NCBI GenBank assembly: GCA_900757335.1
Contig: CAAENL010000127.1
Span: 1 to 7,610, forward strand
DNA: 7,610 nt
Direction of reading: 5' to 3'
Source: Clostridia bacterium
Lineage (GTDB): Bacteria > Bacillota > Clostridia > Oscillospirales > Acutalibacteraceae
Each line of letters opens with the position of its first letter. Position 1 is the stretch's first letter. Of this stretch, positions 6,280-7,610 are shown piece by piece. A program made the translations under genes and the position numbers. The notes under the pieces are model-generated. The model made no database searches, was not told where the DNA came from, and saw nothing but the letters and a program-made list of their open reading frames with translations.

Positions 6280-6976
6280 CTGTAGTCAACAAATCGTTAA
6301 TGTTTACAAGAGATGCAAAAGGACCTATTTCTTTGTTCTCCGACACTTCGCTTTTTTTGCAGTAACTGTGGTTTATAACGGTATTATCCCCTATCACACA
6401 ATCAATAATCTGAGAATTCGGACCTATAGTACATTCCTTGCCTATGGTTGTATTTCCGCTTAAAACAGTTCCGGGCAAAATTGTTGTTCCAGAGCCTACT
6501 TTTACCCATTTCCCAACTATAACTCCGTCTCTGCAAGGAATTTTAATTCCGCTTTCTAAAAGACCTTCTATTACTTTGTTTCTGGCAACTTCATTAAGGC
6601 GTTGCAATTGACACGTATCATTCGCCCCTAAAGCAACATCGGATGACGATGTTTCAAAAGCGTCCACTCGAAGTCCATCGTCAATAAAAAGCTTTATTAC
6701 AGATGTAAGATAATACTCATTTTGAGAAGTATTATTCGTTATTTTACCCAAATAGTCTGTTAAATCCTTAACTTTAAACCAATATGCTCCTGAATTAATT
6801 TCTTTTATATCTACACCTGATTCTTTTAAAAAGCTTCCATCAATTCCAATTTCTCCAAATTCATTTTCAATTAATACTACTTTTTCATTGTTGAAACCAT
6901 TTTTAAATAATTTTTTTATTAAGGTTGTTTTACCAGCGCCTAAAAATCCAGATATTACATCAATTTTTATACTCAT
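6272..6976 (-). CDS. Chimeric frame: CobW-family GTPase N-terminus joined to internal GlmU fragment
   Basis: A 234-codon frame made of parts of two unrelated proteins. Residues 1-63 are the beginning of a CobW/P47K metal-chaperone GTPase: Walker A Gly-Phe-Leu-Gly-Ala-Gly-Lys-Thr-Thr (10-18) and Ile-Glu-Asn-Glu-Phe-Gly-Glu-Ile-Gly-Ile-Asp (36-46). At Glu-Ile-Asn-Ser-Gly (59-63) that family should continue into Cys-x-Cys-Cys. Instead the frame continues as GlmU: Asn-Asn-Thr-Ser-Gln-Asn-Glu-Tyr-Tyr-Leu-Thr (81-91), Gly-Ala-Asn-Asp (117-120, Asn119 matching the metal-binding Asn227 of E. coli GlmU) and left-handed beta-helix hexapeptides (about 152-222). It ends abruptly after Gly-Pro-Phe-Ala-Ser-Leu, followed by 11 unrelated residues. 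Missing are the CobW metal motif and later G-motifs, the GlmU nucleotidyl-binding N-terminus, and the acetyltransferase active site. It probably has neither activity. The GlmU part lies where glmU belongs, next to prs. Each part is clear; whether the fusion exists in a living cell is doubtful. Confidence 0.85.
   Translation of the reverse strand: MSIKIDVISGFLGAGKTTLIKKLFKNGFNNEKVVLIENEFGEIGIDGSFLKESGVDIKEINSGAYWFKVKDLTDYLGKITNNTSQNEYYLTSVIKLFIDDGLRVDAFETSSSDVALGANDTCQLQRLNEVARNKVIEGLLESGIKIPCRDGVIVGKWVKVGSGTTILPGTVLSGNTTIGKECTIGPNSQIIDCVIGDNTVINHSYCKKSEVSENKEIGPFASLVNINDLLTTDC
6788..6802 (-). other. Junction between CobW-derived and GlmU-derived sequence
   Basis: These 15 bases encode Glu-Ile-Asn-Ser-Gly, which occurs naturally at this place in both families: before the Cys-x-Cys-Cys motif of CobW proteins and before the Val/Ala-Tyr-x-Phe segment of GlmU. 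The join therefore sits in microhomology, as expected for either an assembly chimera or homology-assisted recombination. CpG density changes sharply here. Confidence 0.7.
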
Positions 6977-6983
6977 ATTATTA

Positions 6984-7037
6984 CCTCACTTTTTATAATC
7001 ATATTTATTATACCACAAACTAAAATTAAAATGTCAA
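6984..7037 (-). promoter_or_regulatory. Promoter and ribosome-binding site of the CobW-type gene
   Basis: On the minus strand TTGACA (7032-7037, consensus -35) and TATAAT (7007-7012, consensus -10) lie 19 bp apart. The spacing is long, but TG one base before the -10 (TGGTATAAT) makes an extended -10 element. A Shine-Dalgarno sequence, GTGAGG (6984-6989), is 7 nt from the ATG at 6974-6976. The CobW reading frame is thus a genuine gene start, and its own promoter shows that it is not the natural 5' end of glmU. Confidence 0.7.
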
Positions 7038-7049
7038 AATTATACTTAT

Positions 7050-7102
7050 AAAAAATAAGACATATGTTAAACTACGAATTAGTAGTTACATATGTCTTAT
7101 TT
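7050..7102 (-). terminator. Long hairpin terminator after the MscS gene
   Basis: Arms at 7053-7075 and 7082-7102 pair over 21 bp with a single 2-nt bulge (7068-7069) and a 6-nt loop. On the minus strand the stem is followed by TTTTTT, and it begins 8 bp after the MscS stop codon, so it is placed as that gene's terminator. The stem is longer and more AT-rich than a typical intrinsic terminator. Confidence 0.75.
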
Positions 7103-7110
7103 AATTTCTT

Positions 7111-7610
7111 TTATTTATTGTGAATATCAATTTGTTGATTAGGAATTGTGACATTTAATTCAACAAACTTGTCATTTACCGCTTTGATTAAATCGAAATA
7201 TACTGTCCAATAATCAGCATTTTTAACCCATGCGCGTGCAGCAATTGTAACTGCACCATTTTCTTTTTTTAGTACTTTAATGAATGGAGCAGGATCAGTT
7301 AATACTAACTTATGACTAAGATATACTTCTCTTATTTGATCCATTACCATATCAACATCATCATTGTATGATATATTAAATGTTAAATCAACTCTTAATA
7401 ATTCTTTTTGAGAATAATTTACAATTTTACTATTAGCAAGTGTACCATTTGGAATCATTACTGCTTTGTTATCAAATGTAACTAAATGAGTATAGAATAA
7501 TTTTATATCTTCTACAGTTCCTTCAACATCACATGCAACAATATAATCCCCAAGTTGGAATGGTCTAGTTATTGATAAAACAATTCCTCCTGCAAGATTA
7601 GATAGTGACC
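7111..7610 (-). CDS. Small-conductance mechanosensitive channel (MscS family), 5' part outside window
   Basis: The frame is open to the right edge, 50 codons beyond the first ATG at 7456-7458, and those codons are clearly MscS. They read Ser-Leu-Ser-Asn-Leu-Ala-Gly-Gly-Ile-Val-Leu (end of the pore-lining TM3 helix), Pro-Phe-Gln-Leu-Gly-Asp-Tyr-Ile, Glu-Gly-Thr-Val-Glu-Asp-Ile, then Pro-Asn-Gly-Thr-Leu-Ala-Asn-Ser at the internal ATG. About 165 C-terminal residues are present: the end of TM3, the beta domain and the alpha/beta cytoplasmic cage. The N-terminal membrane helices are missing. MscS channels open under membrane tension to release solutes after hypo-osmotic shock. The gene lies upstream of the CobW-type start, separated by a terminator and a promoter, so the two are not an operon. 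Its CpG content is much lower than that of genes left of 6788. Confidence 0.94.
   Translation of the reverse strand, partial: SLSNLAGGIVLSITRPFQLGDYIVACDVEGTVEDIKLFYTHLVTFDNKAVMIPNGTLANSKIVNYSQKELLRVDLTFNISYNDDVDMVMDQIREVYLSHKLVLTDPAPFIKVLKKENGAVTIAARAWVKNADYWTVYFDLIKAVNDKFVELNVTIPNQQIDIHNK

Noticed and set aside
6266..6463. Open + strand frame opposite the GlmU fragment
   Set aside because: Antisense shadow; Cys- and Tyr-rich low-complexity composition, no ribosome-binding site.
6272..6976. Genuine bifunctional metal-chaperone/sugar nucleotide enzyme as a new system
   Set aside because: Both halves lack catalytic parts and the join sits at a shared five-residue string with a composition break, so a chimera explains it better.
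7053..7102. Long inverted repeat considered as an insertion-sequence end or MITE
   Set aside because: No second copy, no target duplication and no transposase; placement 8 bp after a stop codon with a T-run fits a terminator.

Overview
The window is about 7.6 kb of AT-rich, clostridial-type (low-GC Firmicutes) housekeeping DNA. Evidence for this is the ancient Firmicutes order glmU-prs-pth, a TlyA-NAD kinase pair, a PduL-type phosphotransacetylase, a DegV (FakB-like) protein, purine-rich ribosome-binding sites and TTG/GTG starts. No tRNA, rRNA, CRISPR array, transposase, phage gene or recognisable defence system is visible.

Layout. Bases 1-672 (+) hold the 3' part of a degV gene, which ends in a bidirectional terminator facing a long leftward block. 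Reading that block in the direction of transcription, right to left, gives prs, pth, tlyA, nadK, pduL, rsmH and ftsL, all on the minus strand with gaps of about 20-165 bp. The prs-pth-tlyA-nadK-pduL run has short gaps and could be one transcript. rsmH-ftsL has its own candidate promoter and is a reduced division/cell-wall (dcw) cluster: mraZ is not upstream, and no penicillin-binding protein or mur gene follows ftsL. Together the block covers PRPP synthesis, recycling of peptidyl-tRNA, rRNA methylation (TlyA, RsmH), NADP supply, acetyl-CoA/acetyl-phosphate exchange and divisome assembly.

The right end (about 6270-7610) is the odd part. The reading frame upstream of prs is a chimera. Its first 63 codons are the start of a CobW-family metal-chaperone GTPase, with its own promoter and ribosome-binding site. 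From the shared residues Glu-Ile-Asn-Ser-Gly onward it becomes the middle of GlmU, the gene expected next to prs. The join falls in a short stretch where both families naturally read EINSG. CpG frequency drops more than fourfold across it (18 in 518 bp on the GlmU side, 6 in 818 bp on the CobW/MscS side). The GlmU part also stops early, before the acetyltransferase active site. The simplest reading is that two genomes meet at 6788-6802, through an assembly or amplification chimera, or less likely through real recombination. Beyond it lie an intergenic region with a long hairpin terminator and the 3' two-thirds or so of an MscS-type mechanosensitive channel gene that runs off the right edge.

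I found no convincing new multi-gene system. The points most worth checking are the CobW-GlmU join, the truncated GlmU and a hairpin placed between the Shine-Dalgarno sequence and the start codon of tlyA.
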